Counted from the first letter of the stretch, positions 23,147 through 35,044 are shown. The stretch: DNA of 64,000 nt from Mikania micrantha (GCA_009363875.1 CM018682.1:66114031-66178030), one strand, 5' to 3'. A program made the numbers and translations. The notes: generated by a model from the sequence alone, not told the origin.

Positions 23147-24302
23147 TGTCACACCCTTGTCGTTGCGGAAGCGTACCGTGTGACTTTCAAGGTTTCAAGT
23201 CATTGTTTACAACAAAAGACACATATGTTTCTATATTACCAAGCAATATTACAACTACATTAGGCACAAGCCTAATGTAATAATAGTTTAACTGAGTTTC
23301 ACACATATATATATATAATGCTATTACACATATATAGTATGCTATGTATCACACTGTTGAGTCTATCTTTCATAGACTCTACTATATGTCTCCAAAGATT
23401 GAGCTCCCAGCTCCACCCCCTATATCGTTATGCATATGAGAAAACATGATTTTAAACAATCAGCATATCGCTGGTGAGTTCACAAGTTTATTCATCAAAA
23501 ATGTATGTTGTGTATCCCGAACGAATCAAATGTTCGCATAAAAAGTGTTAAATAATATTTATGTCCCAAACTGGGTGCAAAACATTGGTATCCAGTGCAA
23601 ACATTGTTCCTTCCAACAATGTCGTGTATTAGTTCCCCGACCAACTGTCCAATTATAACTCCTGGCCTCAGGTAACCGAGCTGACGAGTTCTGTGTTTGC
23701 CCCTTCCCAATGTCCTTATCGCAAGACATTGTGTGTTTTAGCCTTATTGAGCGCCCGTTCGACATCCGGTCGTGGTTTTAGCTACGAACCACATGCAAGG
23801 ATTGTCATTCACAAATAGAATCTATTCTCAATAATCACGCCCACCCCACGGTTAACGGTTACAAAATAGGGGTCCTAGCGACAAATGTGTAACATGTGAA
23901 ATAATGACAAGTTTGGTCATACGTTTCGCCCCACTGTCACGTGTTTCAACTAAATGTTTTACAACGCTTTCGTTTTCTTGTTTCACAAAGTTTTTCAAAA
24001 GTATTTCAGCGTTTCACATGATACAAATAAGTTTTCATGTTTCACAAAATGTAGCGAAAGCGTTTCAGAGTTCCACATGATCAAATCAGGTATCATGTTT
24101 CACAAAATGTATCAAAAGCGTTTCAGAGTTCCACCTGATCCAATTAGGTTTTATGTTTTACAAAATGTAACAAAAGCGTTTCAGAGTTCCACCTGATCTA
24201 ATCATGTTTCATGTTTCACAAAATGTATCAAAAACGTTTCAAAGTTTCACCTTATCTAATCAGGTTTCATGTTTCACAAAATGTATCAAAATCGTTTCAG
24301 AG
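23147..24302 (-). mobile_element. F 3' LTR, left part
   Basis: It begins TGTCACACCC, the reverse complement of an LTR end GGGTGTGACA. It carries CGCTGGTGAGTTC, as in A, C and E. B3 interrupts it at 24303. The complementary right part is at 55374-56589; together the two halves hold the blocks in the same order as A's LTR. Confidence 0.75.
23981..24302. repeat. 58-bp tandem repeat in F LTR
   Basis: Units starting GTTTCACAAAATG lie at 24039, 24097, 24155, 24213 and 24271, exactly 58 bp apart, with a diverged unit before. The last is cut by B3 at 24303. Confidence 0.9.
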
Positions 24303-26083
24303 TGTGACAATTCAAAATTTTCAAGTTAGAATCACATCTCTGAAATAAAGAGAATGAGTGTAAGCGAAATCATGAAATGAGGCTCCGAATTCAAGATACA
24401 CTGAGTCAAAGATAGCGTTAAATAGGAGATCAGATATTGTGAACTCTTTAGGTCTTGAGATTGTAACCATTGGAAAGAGCTCGATAAATCGTGAACGTAG
24501 GCAAGAACCGTGCGTAAAATGGAGTTCGTATGCTCCCGGAATCGCGAAAACAAAATCGAGTTTGACTAAGGCGGTGGAGGTACGCCAAGAAACCCATTGC
24601 CACCCTTGACGGTACGCGATGGACCCAGCAGACATAAAAATATGATTTTCTCGATTAGAACTCATTTCTATTTCAATATTCTCGACTTTCAGACGAACCA
24701 GATCGAATTTTAACCCCCAAATCTCAGTTTTGAAGCTACCAAATCATCAGGATCAAGCTAGGGATCGATTCTACAAGTCCTGATCATCGTTTTCATCCGA
24801 AAAATCCGTCCGAAATGGTAAAGATTCATTTTCTCCTACTAGTTTGATATTGTATGGATTAGATCTAGATTTTGAGCTTAATGCAATGGTTATTGTTGTT
24901 GATTATTGCCTAGATGATGGCTAGGAATGGTTAGAAACGAAGAACATGGTATGTTAACGGTTAAATCTTTGTTTTGATCCGTTATAATGCTCGTTTATCA
25001 TGAAACTATATATCTTAGATTAAAATGGTTTAAACCATTTGAGTGTAACAATGATTGTGATTGTCTTGATCATTTCTTGAAATGCTAGGTTAAATCCAAG
25101 TGTTTCAAACTAATGACAAGCATAAAGATAATCACCGAAATAACGATTTGATGTTTTTGATAACAGTCAGATTAGTACATTGAGCATGATTATTAAACCT
25201 TTTCTAATATCACATTCTCATGTTTCATGATACCTAAATGATCCTTAACAAGGATTGACTATTCCTAAGCTAGAAATTCATCTAGGAACTGTTTTAGTGA
25301 AATAATCAACAACAATATCTATTTGATTAATCCGGAAATGTCGTGATTAATCCAATTAGTCATAAACTCCTTAATAGGAGCCTAAATCATTATAGGTTCC
25401 TTGTTTATTGCACTTTGTGCAATATTTACTTAAGGAGGATGATTAAGGATTAAGATCAGCTTGATGACTTGAACTGTGATTCCTTGTCATCAAAAGTCAA
25501 GGAATATTCCGATAATCTAATTCAAATACAAAGAACTCGTAAAACATTAATGAATTGCAGAATTCTTTTCATATTTTGGTCACACTTCAATATCAAAACA
25601 CTTCAATATCATAGGTGAGACTCATAACCCCGTTTTCTTTTCTTTTACTAAAACCGCGGGGTGGAACATGTAAATTTTCGACAACTAAAAAGTTATAAAG
25701 TATTGTGTAAGCAAACTATTGATACAATGCATATCATTTACATGTTTTGGTTAAACAAATGCTGAATGATGCTATGAATGTTTCTCACTCAACCACATGT
25801 GGTTGATCCAAGTTTTCTTTACATGTTTCAGGTAATCAGGATCAGGAAATTCTGCTAGGTCAAGATGCTATGAATGTTTAGGGTGACCTAGAAACGAGAA
25901 ACAAACTAGACGTTTTGTAATATTATCATTATGTATATACTTTGATGTATAATATTGCGTGTGTTTGTGTAAATCCATCTAATAACTATGAAACATTAGT
26001 AAATCTTGGGTTATTCTTGAACTATGGCTATGAATTCATTACGTCACGTGCCGTGGATTCCGTACGCGGCGCAGGGTGTGACA
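24303..26083 (+). mobile_element. B3 5' LTR
   Basis: TGTGACAATTC to CAGGGTGTGACA, 1781 bp, followed by GAG and the PBS. It matches 53433-55373, except that the 3' LTR has about 270 extra bases (54902-55172). A weak TATA-like CATAAAAATATG lies near 24635. Confidence 0.92.
25615..25831 (+). other. Intron-like segment in B3 5' LTR
   Basis: Donor ATAG|GTGAGACTC, then AACCCCGTTTT and CGGGGTGGAACATGT. The acceptor-like TTTACATGTTTCAG|GT ends at 25831. Only 217 nt, because about 270 bp kept in the 3' LTR copy (54743-55226, 484 nt) are absent. Confidence 0.45.
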
Positions 26084-26086
26084 GAG

Positions 26087-26104
26087 TGGTATCAGAGCCA
26101 TGGT
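26087..26104 (+). promoter_or_regulatory. B3 primer-binding site (initiator tRNA-Met)
   Basis: TGGTATCAGAGCCATGGT, three bases after the LTR end. Confidence 0.92.
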
Positions 26105-26252
26105 TGTAGAGAACTAGGATAAACCCATAATGGAATACCTAGACTACAACCTAAGTGTCCCTTATGTGTAAATATTACATTTAAACTTTCTACATCTTTT
26201 GAATGTTAAATTCTTATCGTGCTAAATGATTGTTTGTCATTCTTTATCTAGA

Positions 26253-26646
26253 ATGGTTGACAACAATGACGAGCGTTTGACCGCCATTATCACTCAACAT
26301 ACATCACTGGTTTTACCAAATATGGTTACTCAACTCCATAATAGCCTTAATAACTCATCAAACAATTCTCAAGATTATCCTTACAACAATACCGGTGAAA
26401 ATTCAAAAACATTCACCTTTAAGCACTTTAATTATGCCAGACCTCGGGTTTTCTCTGGCACGGAAGGTGCGACTGGGTTATTGCAATGGTTTGAATCTAT
26501 AGAAGATACTCTTGATTATACCAACTGCCCGGAAGACCAGAAAGTTAAAACGGCAGCAAGTGCTTTCCAAAAAGAAGCACTTACTTGGTGGAACACAGAA
26601 AAGAGCGACCGTGGTCAAAATGCTGCTTTGGGTCTCTCTTGGGTTG
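26253..26646 (+). pseudogene. B3 gag, N-terminal part (interrupted)
   Basis: The chosen start (MVDNNDERLTAII) aligns with gag of B. The frame holds FTFKHFNYARPRVFSGTEGA, GLLQWFESIEDTL and ALTWWNTE, the capsid block common to these elements. It stays open until element C's LTR end (TGTCACACCCC) breaks it at 26647. The first 131 or so codons survive. The rest of the capsid is missing from the window; only the zinc-knuckle scrap at 44918-45006 remains, so sequence was lost when or after C inserted. Confidence 0.88.
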
Positions 26647-27006
26647 TGTCACACCCCGAGCCGGCGGGCCGGATCGTGTGTTCCGTCGGGCGGAAAGGCC
26701 TCGGGGCGCGATATCGGGATTGATAATCGTGATGATCAGATTGGTTACAATGCACATGATATATAAATGAGAAACTGCTAAATGAAAATAGAATTACAAA
26801 GTTAAATTAAACTAGATCCTCTATCTGGCAATCCTAGTTCCAAAAGTAATAACTTCTTACTTAGACTTGTTCGTCACCTGAGAAGTCATGCAAGAAGATC
26901 AAGTAAACACATGGTTGGTGAGTTCATGTAGTTTTGGTTAAAAATGAGTTTGAATAAGCCGTTCGAATGACAACCTTAACTTCACCATTAACCACCTATA
27001 CCATCC

Positions 27007-27088
27007 AGTTCAATATGCTTACATATAGGGCATATGTAGGGTCGAACTTACCGCCCACCCAGCCACCGTCCCACCACATATCAAACTA
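27007..27088 (-). repeat. Hairpin cassette copy 5 (C LTR)
   Basis: Sense arms AGTTTGATATG and CATATTGAACT pair over 11 positions with two G-U wobbles. Core GTGGTGGGACGGTGGCTGGG, GACCCTACATATGCCCTATA. Confidence 0.72.
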
Positions 27089-27228
27089 CATGATATATTG
27101 TTTCTGGTGATAATTAAGCATTTCATCCCATACCTTTGATTCACAATGTTTGATTACCTTGAAAACTGTTTACTTTGATTCCCCGAAATGACAACCTTAA
27201 CCTCATTAACAACCACCTATGTTATCTA

Positions 27229-27310
27229 ATCAAGTATGCTTATATATAGGGCATATGTAGGGTCGAACTTACCGCCCGCCCAGCCACCGTCCCACCACAC
27301 ACCAGACTGC
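27229..27310 (-). repeat. Hairpin cassette copy 6 (C LTR)
   Basis: Second C copy: core almost unchanged, arms (GTCTGGTGTG / CATACTTGAT) diverged but mostly paired through wobbles. Confidence 0.68.
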
Positions 27311-29339
27311 TTAACATATTGTTGTTAATGGTAATTAAGCGTTTCATTCCATCCATCGTCATATTAGATTTTGATTTCCACAAATTGAAATACTATCGAT
27401 TTCTTAAGTCCATCATGTATCCATGATCACCCATAGCACTTGTAGAAACATGATATTAGATGCTTAATTAAATAAATAATTAAACATTTAATTATAACTA
27501 AGACATGATGATTGGGCTTTATTTGACTCAATCAATTAGACTTAGTTGTTGTTGGTGTCCAAGTCGTACCATCTCACACGTGGCCCATATTAGGCATGAC
27601 CCAAATGGATCTACCTGTATGTGTCGGGACTTTCATGATGTGCCCATATCAGCTTGACCCTCAGGCCTACTGTACATGTCGGGACTTTAGGATATCCTTT
27701 GATTCTGATCGACTTTGTTCTTAGAATTCGTTTGATCGTTTGATTTATGCCCATATAGCTTGACTATAAAAGTCTACTATTTATGACGGGACTTTCCGTG
27801 TGTTGACACGTGGTCTCGATCTGCATACAACTAACATCCACCTTGGATTGATCGTTAATGATTTCATTAGTTATAATGATTTGATTAGTCTTTGATTCAC
27901 ACACGGATATGATTTCCTTGATTCTGATCATTAGAATTCCATGGCTACAACACTGATTTTTGATTCTTGAATTTGATCCTTGGTTTCATTGAACACACAC
28001 TGAATTAGATTTCCTTGGATTTGATCTTTGGTTTTAGTTCTCTTAATTCCACACTGAGTTTGGATTCTTTGAATTAGAACTTGGTTAGATTAATTGTTTG
28101 ATTTAGAATTATCATCTTACTCATAAGATTAATTAATTAATTCATTAGTCAAACCTGCATATAATTTACCTAGACAGGAGTCTAGGAGTATAAACATGTA
28201 TATAAAACATACAATAAGTAAAACATTTATGTAAAACATATTTAAGTAAAAAGGTTTACGCATGCTTCTCAGCTCCGCATTTAAAAACAAAAAAATGTTT
28301 AGAAAAGGGGCAATGAACTCGCCTGTGTTGCTCTGTATTGATTTACAACAAAATGCGCGCTCGTTACTTGTAGACTATGTTTCTTCAGTACTTGAGTTGT
28401 TTTAAAAGAATCCGGACACTATAAGTATTTATAATAGTCGTATCTAGGGTTCTGGTCTCGGTGTGCAACTAAGTGTCCTATGTTACTAATGTGTTTCTAT
28501 GATTCTCTATAACTAGTCTAAACGTATTACCCATTAATAAACCTTTATTCCATGAATAATTTCTATTAAACCTTAGCTATGTAAGGTTTATGTTAATTAC
28601 CTTTAAAGTCTTTAATTAAAACATTTTAAATAATTCATTTTAGTTAAATCATTAAGTTAGAATTTATTCAATTTAATTTAAAGAAGTTTATAAGTAAATT
28701 CCTTTTATTTAAAACATTAATTAATTTAAGAAAATGTAAGTTACATGATTTAGAAAATCCAATGCGATTAACTCTAAGTCTTTTATGATATGTCTCTCGT
28801 TTTCCCATGGTTCTTTGCTCAATTCTTTGTATAACCCATCCTAGATAATTCAAACAAACTATCTAATGTAAATATATGTTCTCATGAATTGTCTAAATGT
28901 TAGGTGTTACTAGTGAGAACAACACTATGACATTAGACTATGAGCTTTGAGTCTCAATGAATTCTCAAGTGTGTTGAGCTCAATGATGTTGACAACCCAT
29001 GTTTAGTTGTTAGTATGATTTAAGGGAACCATTGTTCTTAGAAACCCCAATTAATGGTTTCTTTAAATAAGTCCATGTATAGTAAACCAAATGTACATTC
29101 TAGATTAAACCCCATTGTCATTTAGGAAAACCTTAGTTCTTTGTCTCATAACAAAATCATATTATCCCTTTTCCTTGTTAAACTCTATCTTTGAACTTAA
29201 ATACACAAAAGTGGTTACATGTTATGAAACCCTAATATCCTCAAGGTCCATGCATGCAACACACGTTCTAGGTCCATGCATGCAATACATAACCCAACCC
29301 ATGCACAAGATCATATACACAAGCCCATGCGAATGAACC

Positions 29340-29610
29340 ACTCAATCCCACGGCCGTATGAGGCTAGATAGGCGAATGAAACTGTTGGCCGAGTGAAGAT
29401 GCATGCGAAGAAGTCCTTGGCCGAAAGGGTAGGGCGACTAAGCCTCTTGGCCGAATGAGTAATGCTCATGAGACTTGGACCGAATGAAATGGTGCTAATG
29501 AGGCTTAGACCGAATGGCGTGATGCTCTTGAGGCTTCCTTCGGTTGTGGCCATTCGGCCGAATGTAGGTAGGTGTGGCTCATATGGCGAGCTGTGGTAAT
29601 CCCATTCGGC
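29340..29610 (-). repeat. GGCCGAATG degenerate repeat in C LTR
   Basis: Plus-strand GGCCGAATG/GACCGAATG motifs recur about every 30 bp, comparable in place to the CCGAACC arrays of B and E. Confidence 0.6.
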
Positions 29611-30618
29611 CGATCGAATTTCAACAGCATCAACTCCCCATTTTCGAACTAGACAACTAGGCCTTGCTTTCTAACTTGTTCCTAACACATCCTAAGGTGA
29701 TGTAGTGTAGTTTCCCTAAGATTTTTGAGTGGTTTGAACCGGTTTTACATGGGTTCGAACTAAGGGTTTTGAAAACCCTAAAACCGAATAAAGAACTCTA
29801 ATTTACCTCAAATCGACTGGTTCAAAACTTAGATCGGTTGTACTTTCGTGTTCTACAAGTTGTAATGGTCGTTTTGACACCAAGATGTCTTCTAGAGAGA
29901 GAAAGTAGAGAGAGAGAGTGATGGGAATGGGAGGTTGAAGATGGTAGGTGGGGGTGTTTATGGCAATTAAATTCCATTAAATGCTTCCAAAGTACCTGGG
30001 TTTGTTCGGTCTCGTTCGGTTTCGCTTGGTTTCGCGTAGAAACGTCGGTTTTATTTCGTTTTCATACGAAACATCACAGTTTTAAAACTAAAGTTTATAA
30101 ATTTAATTTAGATGGTAATTCCTAGTAAATTAACTAAATATCTTCCGTTTATTTAAATTTTTTGAAAATATTAAGTTTACTGTTTAAAATGAATTGTATA
30201 GTCGTCGCGCGTATTTGTTCGAATCGTCACCCGTACGAATACGACGATAACTACACTTTCCAATATGGTTTTCTAATTGTTGGACATCGTTCAGAACATT
30301 AAACTTTCACATATATTCATACAGATCGTCACCTATACGAATAATCCGTCGATTTAGCATTCACATAACGACATCCGTTGTTGTTTCGTTCTGTAAATCC
30401 TCACATACGTTTATACATAATAGAATCTCAACTAACAATCACATGATAGTTCTGTATCATCAGATAATTATCTGACTGTTGAACAATGGTTCTGAGTTAC
30501 ATTTCAGAAATGAAGTGATAATGATATACAATGAAATACGTATAGTTTGTACCTGATTTTCTGTTCATGTTACTGTGCAGATCACTGTTCCGGTAACGTT
30601 TCCGGAACTGATGTTACA

Positions 30619-30654
30619 GTTTCCCCTTGTTAGAGAAATTTCGTCCCGAAATTT
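30619..30654 (-). promoter_or_regulatory. C polypurine tract and palindrome
   Basis: Palindrome AAATTTCGTCCCGAAATTT at 30636-30654 overlaps the IN stop at 30653-30655. Sense AACAAGGGGAAAC then leads into the LTR start. Confidence 0.85.
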
Positions 30655-31843
30655 AAGAATCGTTATCAGGTACGTCTTCCTCTGCAAACAGTTGGGGATA
30701 CTTGGACTTCATGTGATCTCCGAGTTCCCAAGTTAACTCAGGTCCGCGCTTTGAATTCCATCGAACCTTGACAATCGGAATACGGCTTCGCCTTAGTTGT
30801 TTAACCTTGCGATCCATAATCTCCAAAGGTTCTTCGATAAAATGTAACTTCTCGTCTACTTGAATTTCTTCGATTGGTATAACGAGTGATTCGTCAGCAA
30901 GGCATTTTTTTAAGTTCGAAACATGAAACACGTCATGCACACCACTGAGTTCATCTGGTAATCTCAGTCTATACGCCACAGGACCAATACGTTCAATGAT
31001 CTCGAACTGTCCCACGTATCGTGGTGCTAACTTGCCTTTCTTTCCAAAGCGGACTACGTCTTTCCATGGGGATACCTTTAACATGACACGGTCTCCCACT
31101 TGAAATTCCAACAGTTTGCACCGTCTGTAGGCATAACTCTTTTGTCTGCTTCGGGTTGCTTGTAATCTTTGTTGAATCTGAGCAACCTTATCAGTAGTTT
31201 CCAGAATAAGCTCTGGCCCAGTTATACGGTTATCTCCCACTTCGGTCCAACAGATCGGTGACCGACATTTTTGACCATACAGAGCCTCGAATGGTGCGCA
31301 CCCGATGCTGCTATGGTAACTGTTGTTCTAGGAGAATTCGATCAGTGGCAAGTGAGAGTCCCAATTCCCACCGAAATCCAACACACATGTTCTCAACATG
31401 TCCTCTAGGGTCTGTATCGTACGTTTGCTTTGACCGTCTGTTTGTGGATGGTAAGCGGTACTCAGATTTAAGTGCGTCCCTAGATATTTCTGCAATGTTT
31501 GCCAGAACCTCGATGTGAATCTGCTGTCTCGATCCGAAATGATAGACAATGGTACACCGTGACGTACAACTATCTCGTTAGTGTACAGTCTTGCCAGTTT
31601 ATCCATCGTGAAGGTCTCACGCATCGACAAGAAGTGAGCAGATTTTGTCAAACAATCAATGATAACCCAGGTTGTATCATGACCACTGGAAGTTTGGGGT
31701 AACTTGGTAATGAAATCCATAGCTACTTGTTCCCGCTTCCAGAGCGGAATCTCAGGTTGTTCCAGTAGCCCGGATGGCTTCTGGTGTTCCGCCTTTACTT
31801 TCGCACACGTAAGGCATCGACCGACGTACTCGGCTATGTCTTT
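30653..31843 (-). pseudogene. C integrase (C-terminal part; one nonsense codon)
   Basis: From the D junction the frame reads [19 protein letters not shown], then the catalytic core with [11 protein letters not shown] (Cys for the usual Arg after the first Asp), [14 protein letters not shown] and GQSKRTIQ, where the catalytic-position Glu of GQSER is Lys. A TAG at 31328-31330 replaces Tyr in EFS(Y)NNSY. The GPF/Y zone ([17 protein letters not shown]) and chromodomain-like tail ([20 protein letters not shown]) follow, ending at 30653. This copy is inactive from the nonsense codon, the E-to-K change and D's insertion. Confidence 0.9.
31839..31843. repeat. Target site duplication of D, left copy
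   Basis: TCTTT precedes the LTR start TGTGACAATCC; TCTTT follows the 3' LTR at 44121-44125. It lies within C's IN (GMKKDIAEYV). Confidence 0.95.
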
Positions 31844-31895
31844 TGTGACAATCCGACTTTTCACACTAACCTTGTTAACGGGAGTTGGTGCTATC

Positions 31896-32215
31896 ACAGG
31901 CCCAACAAGGCCAATCAAGGCCCAATAAGACCACTGAAGGTCCAACAGGCCCAACAAGGCCAATCAAGGCCCAATAATGCCAATGAAGGCCCAACAAGGC
32001 CAATGAAGGCCCAGTAAAACCAAAGAAGATCCAGTAAGGTCAAGGAAGACTCAACAAGATCAATTAGGCCCAACCTAGTCAATGTAGGCCCAATAAGCCA
32101 AGAGAGGCCTAGTAAGGCCCAATAAGGGACAAGTGAGGCCCAATGGGAACAAAGTAGGCCCAGGGAAGATTAAGGTAGGCCCAGGAAGGCCCAGTGAGGC
32201 CCAATTGTAATTGAG
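31896..32215 (+). repeat. GGCCCAA/AAGGCCAAT minisatellite in D LTR
   Basis: Degenerate 18-22 bp units built on AGGCCCAA(C/T)AAGGCCAAT fill about 320 bp near the LTR start. The 3' LTR repeats it at 41155-41474. Confidence 0.85.
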
Positions 32216-32889
32216 AAGCTCAATTGAGTAAATTTAATCTAACCATGAGCTAAATGATCCAATTAATGAAAATTAGGAATTTTCGGTTTAACTTTATTAA
32301 CCGAAATGTTAAGTTATTGATCAAGAATGATTTCTAAGGGTTGAATTAAGTGAAATAAGTCTAAAATACTTAGATTATAGGATTTTAATTTGTATATGAT
32401 GGGAAGGATCAATTTTGACTTTCTTAAACTCAAAATTCGGAATAAAAGGAGTGATCAATTGCAATTAAACCCGAAATTATTCATGAATCGATTTGTAACT
32501 GATGATTTAACATTCTTAATCATCATATTGATAATTATCATCAATACTTAACAGTTACATTTGGATCTAATGTCGAATTTAAGTCAAAGGAAGTCTCAAA
32601 GATGAAACCGATGCTACTCATTACTCGAATTCACATCATTCGGCTTTATTATATCAAATTGAAGTTTCATACTCTTTAATCGGCACTCTTAGCATCTTTT
32701 ACACATCACAATTGAGAACATTTGTTTCGGGATTGAAGAATTCGATTAAGCTCGGCCGAAACACAAGCTTATTGTCGTTCTATATCAATTCGAAGATAAT
32801 TCAGGTAACTATCATTATCTAAACGTTCTTTCTAACATTTCTAAGTAAATCCCTAACCTAATTGAGTCTGAAGATCACGAATTTTAAAT

Positions 32890-33340
32890 GATCGAATTCT
32901 AGGGTTCGTAGTATGGGACGATTTGGGGATTTCGTATCAAACGAATTTGATAATTAAATTAATATGTGTAGGGAGTTTCTGAATATGCCGATTGAGAATA
33001 AACCTGCATTGAATTCGTTTAAAATCATCGAATTGCTAAAGTTCTAGTTCTAGGGTTCTTGATAAAAGCTAAATTGGGGGTTTCGATTCTAAAGAGTTTA
33101 AAAATATAATTAATGTATATAGGTAGTTTCAGAGTGTACCGATTAAGGTTAATGACAAGTCAATTTCATCATGTAACTACGAATTATAAGAGATTGAATT
33201 CTAGGGTGTTTGAGCAAAACGGTTTTGGGAAATTCTATATAAACGAGTTCAAGAGTTAAATTGATTCCTATATTTAGATTCAGAATGTTCCGATGGAGGT
33301 TAAGCACAGGATAATTTTATCAAATTATAATGAATTTAAC
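32890..33340 (+). repeat. Three degenerate ~150-bp repeats in D LTR
   Basis: Units begin TTCTAGGGTT(C) at about 32895, 33050 and 33200, each followed by a GGG(A/T)TTTCG-like block and GTTTC...GA(A)TGT(A/T)CCGAT. The 3' LTR copies are 9259 bp downstream. Confidence 0.65.
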
Positions 33341-33609
33341 ATGTTTGAATGATGGTGTAGACTAACCATATTCGGAATTAGACAAATCGCGAATTGGGAT
33401 TTTATGTTGATCCATAATCAGATTAAAGTCGATATTAGACTCGTTTAAATCCTGGGAATATTAACCCTAAGGTTTAAGAATCGATTGTGTGGAAATGGTG
33501 GGTCAATCGGGTATGAATTGCTTCGGCTATAGGAAGACAAAGGAGAGCCGGCCCATTTGTGTTTAAAACCATTTGGGATTGGATCTGTTAACAAAAGCTT
33601 TAATAGATC

Positions 33610-33675
33610 GACTGGTAGTGGTTGGGTGTGTGGACTGGTAGGTCGAGGGTTCGAACCCTGACCTGGCCGGTTTTT
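33610..33675 (+). ncRNA. tRNA-like Pol III unit inside D LTR (candidate)
   Basis: An A-box-like GGTAGTGGTTGGG at about 33614, a perfect B box GGTTCGAACC at 33648-33657 (33 bp spacing, as in tRNA genes and SINEs) and a T5 run at 33671-33675. No cloverleaf could be completed, so this is a tRNA-derived remnant or SINE-like head. The 3' LTR copy is at 42869-42934. Confidence 0.4.
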
Positions 33676-34057
33676 GAGAATTAAAACCATTTTGGTTTTT
33701 ATATTGTAATTCACCCGTTCTAACTCCGTTTTAATCCGTTCAAGTTGCGTTGGAACCGTAACGAGAATACGAACGTGTTGGAATGATAAAATTCATATTT
33801 TAGTCCGAACACGAAATCGCGTATAATTACGTTTAATTAAATAAAATCAAATGTGATTTTATTTAAACGATTTCAAAAGCACGCGTACTTCCGTATGCCT
33901 AATTCTCACACTTTAACATACGTATGTTGATACGTATGTGATTTCAAGCACAGAACGACAATCCGAATAACTTTAAGTTATTGTTTAAATCACAGATTCT
34001 TCGTAGAGGATTTCTACGCAACTTCACACGTATTTGATCATTCTGCGATTATCAAAG

Positions 34058-34557
34058 GTGCGTACACGGCCCCTTTCTTATTTTAAACTGTTTTGGGGGA
34101 GAAAACATGTGCAACAAACTGATTTTAGATACATATCACTTGCATGAGTTATCTGTTTACATTATGTGAAAACATATCAACTTGAAAGTCCTTACACACC
34201 TCGAACCGTTTAGTTTGCTGTAATGCAAAGCGTGGTAGTTGGAAATAGATCTATTAGGTTTGACAAACCTCACCTGGTAGATGGGATCTACGCAGGTGTT
34301 TGACTGACCAAACACACATTTACTATTGTTGTGATAGACAATAGTGGCAAGGCGAAAACATGCTATAGCACGGCAACTAGTCAGCTTCGGTGTCGAACAC
34401 GTATGTAAATAGTTATATGACTAGCTATCATGACTGTGCAATTGTGATTATGTTATCTACAACTTGTTATTCAAACTGATGTTTTGAACACTATGATTAC
34501 TTAAAACCTGTGTTATGCACCAACCTTTGTGTTGACTTGATTTGCATGTTTTCTCAG
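34058..34557 (+). other. Intron-like segment in D 5' LTR
   Basis: Donor-like CAAAG|GTGCGTAC, then GGCCCCTTTC and TTTTGGGGGAGAAAACATGT. GCACCAACC and a branch-site-like TTGACTT lie upstream of the acceptor GCATGTTTTCTCAG|G ending at 34557. Exactly 500 nt; the 3' LTR copy is 43317-43816. Confidence 0.5.
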
Positions 34558-34864
34558 GACGCTAAGGCGCGCGTAACAGCTGGCATGGACTAGGAAGATA
34601 GAGTCTCATGCATTTCTTTCACTTTGATTATTTAAATCTGAATATTTTAGTACCTGAATTGTAATGTTTGATTTACAACTGTTTATGGTTTTTAAACGCT
34701 TCCGCATTTTTTGAAAACTCTGGTTATTATGTTTGTTTTAAAGACCAACGTATGTTTTTGAAATTCATATAGAGGTCTTCGCTATGTCTAATGATCTGAG
34801 ATCCTGGTTTGTCACGTTCCCAAACGGTATGATTCCGTTAGTTGAAATTGGGGGTGTGACAGAT

Positions 34865-34882
34865 TGGTATCAGAGACATTGG
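34865..34882 (+). promoter_or_regulatory. D primer-binding site
   Basis: TGGTATCAGAGACATTGG, three bases after the LTR. It matches the tRNA-Met complement over the first 11 bases, then has A where relatives have C. Confidence 0.88.
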
Positions 34883-35044
34883 TTATAGCGAACTAGGTTT
34901 GCATTTGTAGGCCTAGACTATGACTGTTAGACATTAGACACACATGTTTACACATACTGCTTAGAAATTACATATGACATTATGTAATTGATTTGCTTAC
35001 GTATTCCATGGCACTGCACTTACATATGATATCATGTAACAGGC

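Larger units (their letters stand above)
26878..28322 (-). other. Intron-like segment in C LTR
   Basis: Sense donor CACAG|GCGAGTTC (GC type) at 28322, then TTGCCCCTTTTC; acceptor GCATGACTTCTCAG|GTGAC ends at 26878, with ACTCACCAACC upstream. 1445 nt. Confidence 0.45.
26647..30618 (-). mobile_element. C 3' LTR (3972 bp)
   Basis: Sense TGTAACATCAG (30618) to GGGTGTGACA (26647). Shared blocks with E's LTR: CCCCGAGCCGGCGGG at the end, GGTTGGTGAGTTCAT, cassette copies, and AGCATG...GGGGCAATGAACTCGCC. A duplication of about 220 bp (26965 and 27185) gives two cassette copies. GA-rich 29893-29930 is the complement of a CT patch. No gene is supported. Confidence 0.9.
31844..34861 (+). mobile_element. 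D 5' LTR (3018 bp)
   Basis: TGTGACAATCC to GGGGGTGTGACA. In order: GGCCCAA array, AT-rich DNA, three ~150-bp repeats, a tRNA-like unit and an intron-like segment. A TATA-like CTATATAAACGAG lies at about 33236-33248, but the true start site is uncertain. Confidence 0.97.

Noticed and set aside
31328..31963. 211-codon ORF with a novel N-terminus on integrase
   Set aside because: The N-terminus is antisense of D's GGCCCAA array; the integrase part ends at the insertion site 31843.
33610..33675. A genuine tRNA gene
   Set aside because: B box is perfect but no acceptor stem or anticodon arm could be folded, and it lies in both LTRs.
33445..33714. 89-codon minus-strand ORF present in both D LTRs (also 42704-42973)
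   Set aside because: The duplication is the LTR itself; the peptide comes from antisense reading of the tRNA-like patch and has no counterpart in G's LTR piece.
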